From positions 1 to 64,000 of the forward strand of contig CAYUNE010000034.1 in NCBI GenBank assembly GCA_964446115.1: a stretch of 64,000 nucleotides of DNA. Reading direction: 5' to 3'. Every line of letters starts with the position of its first letter. The first letter of the stretch is position 1. The stretch is from CAYUNE01 sp964446115. GTDB lineage: Bacteria; Desulfobacterota; Desulfobulbia; Desulfobulbales; Desulfobulbaceae. Position numbers and translations under genes: made by a program. The notes under the pieces are model-generated. The model saw only the letters and a list, made by a program, of their open reading frames with translations. It ran no database searches and was not told the DNA's origin. This document shows positions 25,186-33,855 of this stretch, in pieces.

Positions 25186-26496
25186 ATGAACATCACCATG
25201 ATCGGAACCGGTTACGTGGGTCTGGTAACCGGCACCTGCTTTGCTGAATTCGGCCACCAGGTGACCTGCGTGGACAAGATCGAGGAAAAAATCACCCGGC
25301 TGAAAAACGGAGAAATTCCCATCTACGAACCGGGCCTCAAGGCCCTGGTGAGAAAAAACACCCATGAGGGCCGCCTCTCCTTTACCACCTCGCTGGCCCG
25401 GGCCGTTCCCCAAGCGGACGCCGTCTTTATCGCCGTGGGCACCCCCACCAGCCGTCGCGGCGACGGCTATGCGGATCTGGGGTATATCTATGCCGCCTCC
25501 AAGGAGATCGCCCCGCACCTGGACGGCTATACCGTTATTGTCGACAAGAGCACGGTTCCGGTGGGCACAGCCCGCCAGGTGGAACGAATCATCAGGGAAC
25601 AGAATCCTGCCGCTGATTTCGATGTGGCCTCAAACCCCGAATTTCTGCGCGAAGGGGCGGCAATCGCGGATTTCATGAGACCCGACAGGGTGGTGATCGG
25701 GGTGGAGTCCGGGACGGCGGAAAAGATCCTCAAGGAGATCTACAAACCTCTTTACCTGGTGGAGACCCCCATTGTCTGCACAACCATCGAAACCGCCGAA
25801 CTCACCAAATATGCCGCCAATGCCTTTTTGGCGGTGAAGATAAGCTTCATCAATGAAATCGCCAATGTCTGCGAAGCGGCCGGCGCCGATGTCACCGCTC
25901 TGGCCAAAGCCATAGGCATGGACGGCCGCATCGGCTCCAAGTTTCTGCATCCGGGACCGGGATACGGCGGCTCCTGTTTCCCCAAGGACACCCTGGCCCT
26001 GATGCGCATTGTTCAGGAATATGGGGAAAGCGTGCGGATCGTGGAGGCGGCGGTGGAGGCCAATGCCGCCCAAAAGGCAAGAATGGTGAAGAAGATCAGA
26101 GATATGCTGGGAGGCTCGGAAGCCGGGACCACCATTGCCGTGCTGGGTCTTACCTTTAAACCGGAAACGGATGATATGCGTGAAGCCCCCGCCGCCACCA
26201 TCCTGCCGGCCTTAACCGAGAAAGGGGCGAAGATCAAGGCCCATGATCCCAAGGGCATTGAAGAGGCCAAAAAATATCTTCCCCCCGAAATCGAATACGT
26301 GGGTAACGCCTATGAGGCCTGCCGGGACGCCGATGCCGTGGTGCTGCTCACCGAATGGAACCAGTACCGGGCCCTGGATCTTGTGCGGATCAGGGAGAGT
26401 ATGAAGCAGCCGATTTTTGTGGACCTGCGCAATGTCTATGATCCCAAGGCAATGAAAAACCTGGGATTTCATTACACAAGCGTGGGGCAAAAATAG
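25186..26496 (+). CDS. UDP-glucose 6-dehydrogenase
   Basis: This 436-residue enzyme oxidises UDP-glucose to UDP-glucuronate, a precursor for surface polysaccharides. It opens with the NAD-binding GTGYVGLVTGTCFAEFGHQV, has STVPVGTA, SNPEFLREGAAIADF, and the catalytic cysteine in GPGYGGSCFPKDTLALM. The C-terminal UDP-binding region has VLGLTFKPETDDMREAP. The ATG at 25186 is preceded by AAGGGAGA at proper spacing. A strong terminator follows 27 bases after the stop. No glycosyltransferase gene is adjacent, although the ABC/glycosidase-like operon near 5-10 kb may share the envelope theme. Confidence 0.94.
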   Translation: MNITMIGTGYVGLVTGTCFAEFGHQVTCVDKIEEKITRLKNGEIPIYEPGLKALVRKNTHEGRLSFTTSLARAVPQADAVFIAVGTPTSRRGDGYADLGYIYAASKEIAPHLDGYTVIVDKSTVPVGTARQVERIIREQNPAADFDVASNPEFLREGAAIADFMRPDRVVIGVESGTAEKILKEIYKPLYLVETPIVCTTIETAELTKYAANAFLAVKISFINEIANVCEAAGADVTALAKAIGMDGRIGSKFLHPGPGYGGSCFPKDTLALMRIVQEYGESVRIVEAAVEANAAQKARMVKKIRDMLGGSEAGTTIAVLGLTFKPETDDMREAPAATILPALTEKGAKIKAHDPKGIEEAKKYLPPEIEYVGNAYEACRDADAVVLLTEWNQYRALDLVRIRESMKQPIFVDLRNVYDPKAMKNLGFHYTSVGQK

Positions 26497-26522
26497 GATG
26501 CCCCTGTTCGGGGCTTAAAAAA

Positions 26523-26553
26523 AGAAGACGGCCCCGGGGCCGTCTTCTTTTCA
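26523..26553 (+). terminator. Intrinsic terminator after UDP-glucose dehydrogenase
   Basis: GAAGACGGCCCC and GGGGCCGTCTTC form a 12-bp stem with almost no loop, followed by TTTT and preceded by A-rich sequence, so it could act in both directions. It separates the plus-strand dehydrogenase from the convergent PxxKW gene. Confidence 0.88.
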
Positions 26554-26574
26554 CACTCTTTGCAGAGAGGGGAT

Positions 26575-26817
26575 CTAGCGTCGGGAGGCCCGTTTGGAGG
26601 CCTTGAGCGGGTTGATCCGTACCTTGACCACCTTGATTTCCGGTTTCTTGTGGGTGGCGAAGTTACAGATTCCCAGCCGCCACTTGGCAGCAGGGTTCAA
26701 ATAGGTCCTGCAATATTTCGCGCTGTCCTCCTCGACAATGCGATCGCACCCATCGCACTCATCGATGACCGGCTGAAAAGAACGTGCGGCGTATCCGCTT
26801 TCCGTTGTCGCTTGCAT
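26575..26817 (-). CDS. PxxKW family cysteine-rich protein
   Basis: This 80-residue protein contains DECDGCDRIVEEDSAKYCRT, the motif PAAKW, and RLGICNFATH. Together these match the PxxKW cysteine-rich family, found mostly in sulfate- and sulfur-reducing bacteria and of unknown function. Cysteines 1, 2, 3 and 4 of that motif set are all present and could hold one metal ion. The basic tail (LKASKRASRR) is unusual in extent. The ATG at 26817 follows GGGAGG at good spacing, and a strong promoter lies 130 bases upstream. It is a single gene with a terminator on its downstream side. Confidence 0.82.
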   Translation of the reverse strand: MQATTESGYAARSFQPVIDECDGCDRIVEEDSAKYCRTYLNPAAKWRLGICNFATHKKPEIKVVKVRINPLKASKRASRR

Positions 26818-26948
26818 CAGGCCAACCTCCCGAAAAAATATCATATTTTCCTTGAATGAGACAAGAATCTCCCCTACAATACTTCTATCCGATCAACGAA
26901 TTCCATCAGGAAAGAGCAGGGTTCCACTCAGATAAAAGCAAACCTTAA

Positions 26949-26977
26949 TTTATAACAGGATTGACGCCTGCTGTCAA
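26949..26977 (-). promoter_or_regulatory. Sigma70 promoter for the PxxKW gene
   Basis: On minus, TTGACA (26977-26972) and TATAAA (26954-26949) are exactly 17 bases apart. The spacer includes an inverted repeat TTGAC...GTCAA with the -35, a possible operator. The 5' leader would be about 125 bases. Confidence 0.68.
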
Positions 26978-27101
26978 TATAATACTACAACCACCTGATT
27001 CCACACCATATACCTTGTATCCGGACAACAGGTTCCCGCAACTGGACGGTTTATTTTCCCCCGGCAGCCATCCCGTACCGGGAAATACATAACGCTACCC
27101 C

Positions 27102-28310
27102 ATGGCTATCTATATCTGGAAAGGCAAGAATATCTACGGCGAGAAGCGCAAGGGCGAAATGGAGGCTCCTGACGAGGCTGTAGTCGCCGCTCACCTGAAA
27201 AGGTTGAAGATCGAGAACCCGAAAATCAGGGAAAAGCCGAAGGATCTCTTTGAAAACATCTCTTTCCTGCAGCCCAAGGTAACCGGCAAGGACGTGGTTG
27301 TCTTCACCCGACAGCTCTCCACCATGATCGACGCCGGTCTGCCGCTGGTCCAGTGCCTGGAGATTCTCAGCAAGCAGCAGAGCAACACCACCTTCAAAAA
27401 GGTCCTGGAAACCATCAAAAACGATGTTGAAACCGGAACCACCCTGGCCGATGCCATGAAAAAGCATCCCAAGGTCTTCGACAACCTCTACTCCAATATG
27501 ATCGAGGCCGGGGAAATCGGCGGTATCCTCGATACGATCCTGTCGCGGCTGGCCGTTTTCAAGGAAAAATCCATGGCCCTGCAGAAAAAAATCAAAGGCG
27601 CCATGACCTATCCCTCCATCTGCCTGGGAATCTCCTTGCTCATTCTCGCCGTGATCCTGCTCTTCGTTATTCCGGTCTTTGAAAAGATGTTCAAGGATTT
27701 CGGCTCGGCGCTGCCGGCACCCACCCAGATGGTCATCAGCATGAGCAACGTGGTGAAGAGCAACTTCATCTTTATCCTGCTGACCATGATCCTTGCGGTC
27801 TTTTTCGTCAAGAAACTGTACAACACGGAAAAGGGCAGACTGAAGATCGACGGCCTGCTTCTCAAGGCCCCGATCTTCGGACCGCTGATCCGCAAGGTGG
27901 CGGTGGCCAAATTCACCCGGACCCTGAGCACCATGCTGCAAAGCGGCGTTCCCGTTCTCGACGCCCTCCAGGTTGTGGCCAAGACCGCCGGCAACAAGGT
28001 TATCGAACGCTCGGTTTTCCGGGTTGCCAGCGCCATCAGCGAGGGACGCCCCATTGCCGATCCCCTCGAGGAGTCCGGAGTGTTTCCCAACATGGTCGTG
28101 CAGATGATCCACGTGGGTGAATCGGTGGGCGCCCTGGATACCATGTTGGCGAAAATCGCCGACTTTTACGACGAGGAGGTTGATCAGGCCGTGGAAAACC
28201 TCACCGCCATGATCGAACCCTTCATGATGGTCTTTCTGGGCGGGATGATCGGCGGCCTGGTGGTGGCCATGTACCTACCCATCTTCAAGTTCGCCAGCGT
28301 GGTGGGATAA
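27102..28310 (+). CDS. pilC: Type II secretion / type IV pilus inner-membrane platform protein (PilC/GspF)
   Basis: This 402-residue protein has two copies of the T2SF domain. The first begins VVVFTRQLSTMIDAGLPLVQ and the second VAKFTRTLSTMLQSGVPVLD. Each is followed by membrane helices (LGISLLILAVILLFVIPVF, ILLTMILAVFFV, MIEPFMMVFLGGMIGGLVVA). The N-terminal MAIYIWKGKNIYGEKRKGEM is the usual opening of PilC. It would anchor pilus assembly motors in the inner membrane. No pilB, pilT or pilin gene lies beside it; an IHF-like gene and a ParB-like gene follow instead. The standard length and intact frame indicate a functional gene. Confidence 0.9.
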   Translation: MAIYIWKGKNIYGEKRKGEMEAPDEAVVAAHLKRLKIENPKIREKPKDLFENISFLQPKVTGKDVVVFTRQLSTMIDAGLPLVQCLEILSKQQSNTTFKKVLETIKNDVETGTTLADAMKKHPKVFDNLYSNMIEAGEIGGILDTILSRLAVFKEKSMALQKKIKGAMTYPSICLGISLLILAVILLFVIPVFEKMFKDFGSALPAPTQMVISMSNVVKSNFIFILLTMILAVFFVKKLYNTEKGRLKIDGLLLKAPIFGPLIRKVAVAKFTRTLSTMLQSGVPVLDALQVVAKTAGNKVIERSVFRVASAISEGRPIADPLEESGVFPNMVVQMIHVGESVGALDTMLAKIADFYDEEVDQAVENLTAMIEPFMMVFLGGMIGGLVVAMYLPIFKFASVVG

Positions 28311-28384
28311 TATCGAAGGAGAACTTGACACGGCCGCAATTTTTGCCGCAAAATGGTCTTTTTGCTTTCTATGTCAATAAGTAT

Positions 28385-28412
28385 TTGACAATGTCTGGAA
28401 AAACCGTATGAT
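28385..28412 (+). promoter_or_regulatory. Sigma70 promoter for the IHF/HU-like gene
   Basis: TTGACA (28385-28390) and TATGAT (28407-28412) are 16 bases apart, about 50 bases before the ATG at 28466. A second -10 candidate, TATAAA, lies a few bases on. Confidence 0.6.
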
Positions 28413-28465
28413 ATAAACATGATACGATAACAAGGCAATATTTTCACATGGAGGGCGATACAATC

Positions 28466-28753
28466 ATGACTCTGACCAAAGCAGATCTTGTCCAGAAGGT
28501 GTACAGGGAACACCCTTCCCTGACCAAGGCGGATGCCAGCAAGGCCGTGGAAGCCTTTTTATCCATCTCGAAAAACTCTCTCATCGGGGGCAACGACCTG
28601 CTCTTGAGCGGATTCGGCAAATTCAACGTCAAGGATAAAAAGGCCCGTCGCGGCCGCAATCCCCAGACCGGCGAGGAACTTACCCTGGAATCACGCCGGG
28701 TGGTGACCTTCAAACCTTCCGGTATCCTTCGTAACAAAATCAACGGAAAATAA
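28466..28753 (+). CDS. HU/IHF family DNA-binding protein (IHF alpha-like)
   Basis: This 95-residue protein matches the integration host factor alpha / HU family that bends DNA. The helical body begins MTLTKADLVQKVYREHPSLT, then GGNDLLLSGFGKFNVKDKKA and the DNA-binding arm RRGRNPQTGEELTLESRRVV ending FKPSGILRNKING. The conserved proline in RNPQTGE sits at the arm tip. The ATG at 28466 is preceded by GGAGGG. It is followed by a stable hairpin. The family's alpha and beta chains are hard to separate by eye; the position of the proline and length favour IhfA-like. Confidence 0.9.
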   Translation: MTLTKADLVQKVYREHPSLTKADASKAVEAFLSISKNSLIGGNDLLLSGFGKFNVKDKKARRGRNPQTGEELTLESRRVVTFKPSGILRNKINGK

Positions 28754-28779
28754 ACCCGTTCAGATAGCAACTCCCCGAC

Positions 28780-28808
28780 CCCGGACATCCCGCCGCGGGA
28801 GGTCCGGG
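28780..28808 (+). terminator. Stable hairpin after the IHF-like gene
   Basis: CCCGGAC/GTCCGGG and TCCCG/CGGGA nest into one 12-bp stem with a single A-G mismatch and a CCG loop. It lacks a T run, so it could be a 3'-end stabiliser and not a strict intrinsic terminator. Confidence 0.5.
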
Positions 28809-28866
28809 TGAAAACCGCGGGACGGCGCTTCCATCCATCCTCAATCCATCTTCCTCCGTAGACCTT

Positions 28867-29841
28867 GTGAACAGTACCCGTCGCGTCCTGTCGTTACAGG
28901 TTCTGCAGGCCAAACAACTGGATCCGGACAACCAGCACTATCTCCTCACCCCTTTTCCGCCATCACCGCCTTCCCGTGAACTGCGGGAATCAATTCACCG
29001 CTTCGGCATCCTCAATCCGGCGCTGGTCAAAAAAAAAGCGGGAAAATATATTGTTGTTTCCGGGAGAAAACGGCTCACGGCCGCCATTGAACAGCAAGAC
29101 AACGCCGAATTCAGCTGCCTGGTTTTTGCGCCATCCACGCCAGAGGTGACCGTTTTTACAACCCTTCTGGAACATGCCATGCTGAGCGCGCCGCTGACTG
29201 TGGTTGAACAGGCTTTTTTCTTCCGGAAACTCCTGCGTCACTGCGATGAAAATCGTGCCGCCACCCTGCTGCCGGCCATGGGCCACAAAGCGCATCCCTT
29301 TCGGATCACGAAACTGCTGGAACTGTTGCAGCTATCTCGCCCTTCCCTGCTGGCCCTGCATACCGGAATCATCACCCAGCAGTCGGCCCGGATGATCATG
29401 TCCCTGAAACCTGAGGAGCAGAAAACCCTGGTGGCGGTGATCCGCTCCCTGCGGCTGGGCGGATCGAAACAGAAAAAGATGATCGGTATGGTCCTTGAGT
29501 TGAGCCGGCGACACGCTGCTTCCCCGGATGATGTCCTGGCCGATGCCGGCTACGGCAGCGACGAGGTAACCGCTGCGGAAAACCGACCCCAGTTGGCTGC
29601 CGCCCTGTTACGACAACTCTCAAGACTCTGTTTCCCCCGCCTGCAGCGCGCCGAAGAGGATTTCCAAAGCTTCCGCCGCTCCCTGCGGATGCCGCGGAGT
29701 ACAACCCTCTCCCACAGCCCGGCATTTGAAGATGACACCCTCACCCTGTCCATACGTTTTGAAAACCGGGGGGAGCTGCAAAAAAAATGGGATTTTATCC
29801 GTCCAATCCTGGGGGAAAAACATGGAGAAAAAAGCGGCTGA
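28867..29841 (+). CDS. ParB-like nuclease-domain protein, orphan
   Basis: This 324-residue protein has an N-terminal ParB/Srx-like domain (ELRESIHRFGILNPALVKKK, YIVVSGRKRLTAAIEQQD). A helical region follows (TVVEQAFFFRKLLRHCDENR, ITKLLELLQLSRPSLLALHT) that looks like the helix-turn-helix segment of ParB/RepB proteins. The C-terminal part (SRRHAASPDDV to the end) is not recognised. It begins with GTG at 28867. No parA, parS or replication gene is adjacent, so a chromosome-partition role is unlikely. A DNA-binding regulator is the reasonable guess. Confidence 0.7.
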   Translation: MNSTRRVLSLQVLQAKQLDPDNQHYLLTPFPPSPPSRELRESIHRFGILNPALVKKKAGKYIVVSGRKRLTAAIEQQDNAEFSCLVFAPSTPEVTVFTTLLEHAMLSAPLTVVEQAFFFRKLLRHCDENRAATLLPAMGHKAHPFRITKLLELLQLSRPSLLALHTGIITQQSARMIMSLKPEEQKTLVAVIRSLRLGGSKQKKMIGMVLELSRRHAASPDDVLADAGYGSDEVTAAENRPQLAAALLRQLSRLCFPRLQRAEEDFQSFRRSLRMPRSTTLSHSPAFEDDTLTLSIRFENRGELQKKWDFIRPILGEKHGEKSG

Positions 29842-29956
29842 CTCCCCTCAGCGACCTCTTCCGGAGAAGTGGTCCCTTGCCCCGAAGAGCCGACAGCCGA
29901 CACCGGAGAAGCGACGAACAATACCGGCGGGATTGCCACGCGAGGTGAAGCCGTAG
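29822..29956 (+). CDS. Possible small basic ORF overlapping the ParB-like gene end
   Basis: An ATG at 29822, inside the last codons of the ParB-like gene in another frame, opens 44 codons rich in proline, arginine and lysine (KKAADSPQRPLPEKWSLAPK, REVKP). It ends at a TAG (29954-29956). The same frame then continues 14 more codons with PRQPWGRRGSWVTK before TAA. The composition hints at a relic or spurious frame. I cannot assign a family; no ribosome-binding site is visible. Confidence 0.15.
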   Translation: MEKKAADSPQRPLPEKWSLAPKSRQPTPEKRRTIPAGLPREVKP

Positions 29957-30041
29957 CCCCGGCAGCCGTGGGGACGCCGGGGCTCATGGGTAACAAAGTA
30001 ATGGCGGCAGCGAAAACAGTTTACTGCTGGAGATCTCTCGG

Positions 30042-32138
30042 TCACGGTTGTAGGTGCGACTCCACGCCTTGAAAAATCTCCCTGATGCCGGCAAGACCGT
30101 CCTGCCTGCCGAAGACGGTGATGACGTCTCCCTCCTGGAATATGGTATGACCACGGGGGATGATGATACCGCCGCCGCGTTCAATGGAAACCAGGTTCAC
30201 ATCTTCCGGGATCGGCAGCTCCGTCAACTGCACCCCCACCGCGACATCGGTTTCCCGAAGTCTGAATTCAAGGAAACCGCTCTGCCGCGACTTGCGCAAC
30301 AGGGTGTGATCGTTACCCAGCATCTGGCCGCGCTGTTTCCGCACAATTCCCACATCATAGGCCCGCAGGATATCGCTGCGGCTGATGAGCCCCAGAAGGT
30401 TGCCGGAGCCGTCCCGGGAAACCACCGGCAACCGGGCGAGATCCCGGGGTGACATCTTCTGGATGGCCGCCCAGATGGGTTCGTCGGGATAGACGGTAAC
30501 CGGATTTTCTATGGCCACATCGGCCACGGTGAACTCCCTTATTTTCACGCCGGCCCGCGACAGCAGTCGTTCCAGATCCTGCAGGGTGACGATACCCCAC
30601 AACCGTCCCTTGTCCATCACCGGAAAACCGAGGAAACGGGTTTCCTGGAACATGGTATAGAGTTCGGAAAGGGGCTGATCCCGACGGACAGTGACCGGGT
30701 TTTTGTTCATCACCTCTTCCACCAGCACACTCTGCATGATATCAAGGTCCCGTCCCTCGAAAAAGCGAATCCCCCTTTTTGCCAGCTTCAGGGTGTAGAT
30801 GGATTCCGGATGCAGCCACTGGGCGAAAAAGCTGGCGGCAACCCCGGCCACCATCAACGGCAGGATGAGAAAGTAGTCGTTGCTCATCTCAAAGACGATG
30901 AGCATGGCGGTGAGCGGCGCCCGGGCCGTTGCCGAAAAAACAGCGGCCATGCCGACCAGGGCATAGGCCCCGGCCTCTCCGGCGATACCGGGAAACAGGG
31001 CGTTGAACAAATGCCCCAGAAAACCGCCGAGCATGGCGCCGATAAAGAGTGACGGCGCAAAGACGCCGCCGGAATTTCCCGAGCCCAGAGTAAAGGAGGT
31101 GGCAAGGGGCTTGAGAAGGATCAGCAGGCCCAGCAGCCAGAAAGAGGCGTTGCCCTGGAGGGCGTCTTCGATAAAGACAAAGCCGGAGCCGAACATGTGG
31201 GGAATGTTTTCGATGAGCGGCATGCCCAGCTGGAACTCCTGGGCATTCCTGAAGCCGATACCCGGCAGGTACATGTAGGAAAATCCCAGCAGGCCCAGCA
31301 GCAGGGCTCCCACAGCCGGTTTCAACGGCAACGGGAAGTTCCATTCATCGAAGATATCCTCGAACCGGTTGAGCATTCTGATAAACATGATCCCCACCAG
31401 GGCGGCGAGCAGTCCCAGCACCAGATAGAAGAGAATGGCCCACGGCGACGGCATGGTATAGGCCGGTACGGTAAAGGCCGGCCTGGCCCCGAGAAAAACC
31501 TGGCTGACAATGGAGGCGGAAACAGCGGCAATCACCACATTGCCGAACATCTGCACCTGCAAGCCGCAGATGAGCACCTCGATGGCAAAGGCAACTCCGG
31601 CAATGGGGGCGTTGAAGGTGGCGGCAATACCGGCGGCCGCGCCACAGGCCACCAGGTTCTTGATCCGCTCGTCGGAGAGGCCGAAGTATTGACCGATGGA
31701 AGAACCCAGGGTGGAGCCCACCTGAACAATGGGGCCTTCCCGGCCTGCGGATCCGCCGGTACCGATACAAAGGGCGGAGGCGACAATCTTGGCAATCGCC
31801 ACCCGCGGCCTGATTCTGCCGCCGTTGAGGACCAGGGCCTGCATGACCTCGGGAACGCCGTGCCCCTTTGCCTCTTTGGCAAAATAGGCGATCAACGGTC
31901 CGACGACGAGGGCGCCGATCACCGGAATGAAGACAAAGGCCAAGGTGCCGAGATGGGGAAAAAGGCTCTGGGCGGTGGCGTAGGAATATTGCTGGATGAA
32001 AAAAATCAACCGGATGAAAAAGACGGCGGCCAGCCCGGTGGAGCTGCCCACCACCATGGCCATGATGAGCAACAGCAGGCCTTCGGAGGTCCTGAACCGG
32101 TCCAGCCAGGCTCGGGGAGAGAATTGTTCCGCAGACAT
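30042..32138 (-). CDS. ClC-family chloride channel/transporter with CBS pair and TrkA-C domain
   Basis: This 698-residue protein has three parts. Residues 20-440 form the ClC membrane core with selectivity motifs GTGGSAGREGPIVQVGS, and GSGNSGGVFAPSLFIGAMLG. Residues 455-580 hold two CBS domains (NKNPVTVRRDQPLSELYTMF, ENPVTVYPDEPIWAAIQKMS), which usually sense adenine nucleotides. Residues 605-690 form a TrkA-C/RCK-C-like domain (VGVQLTELPIPEDVNLVSIE, GDVITVFGRQDGLAGIREIF). Both regulatory modules on one ClC are uncommon but known in bacteria. The usual gating glutamate lies in GREGP. The ATG at 32138 starts four bases after the stop of the SixA-like gene, so the genes are coupled. Confidence 0.9.
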   Translation of the reverse strand: MSAEQFSPRAWLDRFRTSEGLLLLIMAMVVGSSTGLAAVFFIRLIFFIQQYSYATAQSLFPHLGTLAFVFIPVIGALVVGPLIAYFAKEAKGHGVPEVMQALVLNGGRIRPRVAIAKIVASALCIGTGGSAGREGPIVQVGSTLGSSIGQYFGLSDERIKNLVACGAAAGIAATFNAPIAGVAFAIEVLICGLQVQMFGNVVIAAVSASIVSQVFLGARPAFTVPAYTMPSPWAILFYLVLGLLAALVGIMFIRMLNRFEDIFDEWNFPLPLKPAVGALLLGLLGFSYMYLPGIGFRNAQEFQLGMPLIENIPHMFGSGFVFIEDALQGNASFWLLGLLILLKPLATSFTLGSGNSGGVFAPSLFIGAMLGGFLGHLFNALFPGIAGEAGAYALVGMAAVFSATARAPLTAMLIVFEMSNDYFLILPLMVAGVAASFFAQWLHPESIYTLKLAKRGIRFFEGRDLDIMQSVLVEEVMNKNPVTVRRDQPLSELYTMFQETRFLGFPVMDKGRLWGIVTLQDLERLLSRAGVKIREFTVADVAIENPVTVYPDEPIWAAIQKMSPRDLARLPVVSRDGSGNLLGLISRSDILRAYDVGIVRKQRGQMLGNDHTLLRKSRQSGFLEFRLRETDVAVGVQLTELPIPEDVNLVSIERGGGIIIPRGHTIFQEGDVITVFGRQDGLAGIREIFQGVESHLQP

Positions 32139-32142
32139 GGAA

Positions 32143-32640
32143 CTAGCCGACGTTTTTTTTGGGGTAGTCAAAAAAGAGAAATTCGGCGGTCGCAGGCGAG
32201 GCCTGCCGCCAGGAATCGACGACAAAATCAAGAGCAACGATCCCGCAGGTGGGCACATTGGCGATTGCCCGCCCGGATAGCAGACATGCCAGATCGGTGA
32301 TACCGGGATTATGTCCCACCAGGATGACCTCGTCGAGGTTGTCTTCCAGCCCGGTGACGACATCCAGCAGGGTAGTGACCCCGGCCCCGTAGAGGGACGC
32401 AATGGTGGAAATGCGTTTCTTGGGATACCCGAGCCCCCTGGCCAATCCCTTTGCCGTCTTGCGCGCCCTTTTGGCGGGGCTGCTGATAATGAGCGAGGGA
32501 CCGGCGCCGTTATCCCGCAAGCGCCCGGCCATGAGAGGCAGGTTTCTCTTTCCGCGCCCGTTCAGGGGGCGGTCGATATCGGCAAGCCGGTTATTCTTCC
32601 AGCTCGATTTGGCATGCCTGACCAGATAGAGTCTCTTCAT
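32143..32640 (-). CDS. SixA-like histidine phosphatase
   Basis: This 165-residue protein belongs to the histidine phosphatase superfamily. The catalytic RHG-type motif is YLVRHAKSSWKNN at the N-terminus, with partner residues in LIISSPAKRARKTAKGLARG, and the second histidine in VILVGHNPGITDLA. Length and layout match SixA, which removes phosphate from histidine kinase phosphotransfer domains. It lies four bases before the ClC gene on the same strand, an unexplained pairing. No phosphorelay gene is adjacent. Confidence 0.86.
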   Translation of the reverse strand: MKRLYLVRHAKSSWKNNRLADIDRPLNGRGKRNLPLMAGRLRDNGAGPSLIISSPAKRARKTAKGLARGLGYPKKRISTIASLYGAGVTTLLDVVTGLEDNLDEVILVGHNPGITDLACLLSGRAIANVPTCGIVALDFVVDSWRQASPATAEFLFFDYPKKNVG

Positions 32641-32670
32641 TGCCCGGATGATGTTGTGGCCGGTGGCTTG

Positions 32671-33855
32671 TTATGTTCGGTAATCGGCGTTGATCCTGAT
32701 ATATTCATCGGAAAGATCGCAGGTGTGGATCTCCACCGTTTCAGAGCCGTTTTTGACGTCGACGGTGAGGGTAAAGCGGGGCTTTTTCATCACCTCCGAT
32801 GCCCTCTTCTCGGCGTCGGCGCCAAGGAAGCAACCGTTTTCAACGAGCTTGACCTCATCAAAAAAGAGGTCGACCCGCTCCTCCTGGAAACGGCAGCCGG
32901 AGCGGCCCAGGGCGGCGAGAACACGACCCCAGTTGGCATCCTCGCCGAAAAAGGCGGTCTTGACCAGCGGCGAATTGGCGATGGTGCGGGCGCCTTTCTC
33001 GGCATCTTCCGCATCCCTGGCCCCGGTCACCCGGATGGTGGCCAGTTTTGTGGCGCCCTCGCCGTCGGCGACGATCTTCAGGGCAAGCTCTTTGCAAATG
33101 GCGTCCACGGCCTCTTCGAAACGGTTGATCCACCGGGGATTTTCTTCGTCGATCCAGGGGTTTTCAGCGGCCCCGTTGGCCATTATCAGCAGGGTGTCGT
33201 TGGTACTCGTATCTCCGTCCACTGTGATGCGGTTAAAGGAGCGGGCAACGCTGTTGTGCAATATCTTGTTTAGGGCGGGAAAAACAATGCGGGCATCGGT
33301 GAGGAGAAAGGAGAGCATGGTTGCCATATTGGGCATGATCATGCCGGCTCCTTTGGCCATGCCCAGAAGGCGTACCTCGGTGCCGCCGACCTTTATACTC
33401 CTGTGGCTGAGCTTGGGTTTTGTATCCGTGGTCATGATGGCATCGGCAACATCCGCAATGCCGTCGGCAGCCAGTTTTTCCACCAGACGCGGCATGGCCC
33501 GCCGAAAACAGCCGACATCAAGCTGTTCCCCGATAACGCCGGTGGAGGCTATCTGTATCAGATCTTCATCAATACCCAGGGCCTCGGCAGCCATGGCGCT
33601 GATGTCAACGGCGGCCTGCATGCCCCGGGGGCCGCAACAGGCATTGGCATTGCCGCTGTTGACCAGGATCGCCTGGGCCTTTCCCTGACGCAACCGCCTG
33701 CTGCTGAGCTGCACCGGAGCGGCCTTGACCGTGTTGGTGGTGAAAACTCCGGCCGCCACAGCCGGAATACGTGAATAGATGAGGCCCAGGTCCAATCTGT
33801 CCCCATAACGAATACCGGCCTTGACGGCCGCTGCCGTAAATCCCTTGATCTGCAT
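32671..33855 (-). CDS. argJ: Bifunctional ornithine acetyltransferase / glutamate N-acetyltransferase ArgJ
   Basis: This 394-residue enzyme carries acetyl groups from N-acetylornithine to glutamate in arginine synthesis. It has the self-cleavage site in KGAGMIMPNMATMLSFLLTD, where the chain splits before the Thr that becomes the nucleophile. Other family segments are VFTTNTVKAAPVQLS, ILVNSGNANACCG and ITVDGDTSTNDTLLIMANG. The ATG at 33855 with a preceding ACAGG element is preferred to a second ATG 12 codons upstream. It can recycle acetyl groups, which fits the short ArgA-like acetyltransferase at 41.8 kb. It begins the minus-strand run with the SixA-like and ClC genes. Confidence 0.94.
   Translation of the reverse strand: MQIKGFTAAAVKAGIRYGDRLDLGLIYSRIPAVAAGVFTTNTVKAAPVQLSSRRLRQGKAQAILVNSGNANACCGPRGMQAAVDISAMAAEALGIDEDLIQIASTGVIGEQLDVGCFRRAMPRLVEKLAADGIADVADAIMTTDTKPKLSHRSIKVGGTEVRLLGMAKGAGMIMPNMATMLSFLLTDARIVFPALNKILHNSVARSFNRITVDGDTSTNDTLLIMANGAAENPWIDEENPRWINRFEEAVDAICKELALKIVADGEGATKLATIRVTGARDAEDAEKGARTIANSPLVKTAFFGEDANWGRVLAALGRSGCRFQEERVDLFFDEVKLVENGCFLGADAEKRASEVMKKPRFTLTVDVKNGSETVEIHTCDLSDEYIRINADYRT

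Noticed and set aside
26961..26983. Plus-strand promoter TTGACG-TATAAT for pilC
   Set aside because: The two boxes are only 11 bases apart; the same bases read better as the minus-strand promoter of the PxxKW gene.
29842..30041. Group II intron RNA or maturase N-terminus on plus
   Set aside because: A few phrases and a GTGCGAC-like string at about 30053 were suggestive, but no domain V or RT coding follows; that string lies inside the ClC gene end.
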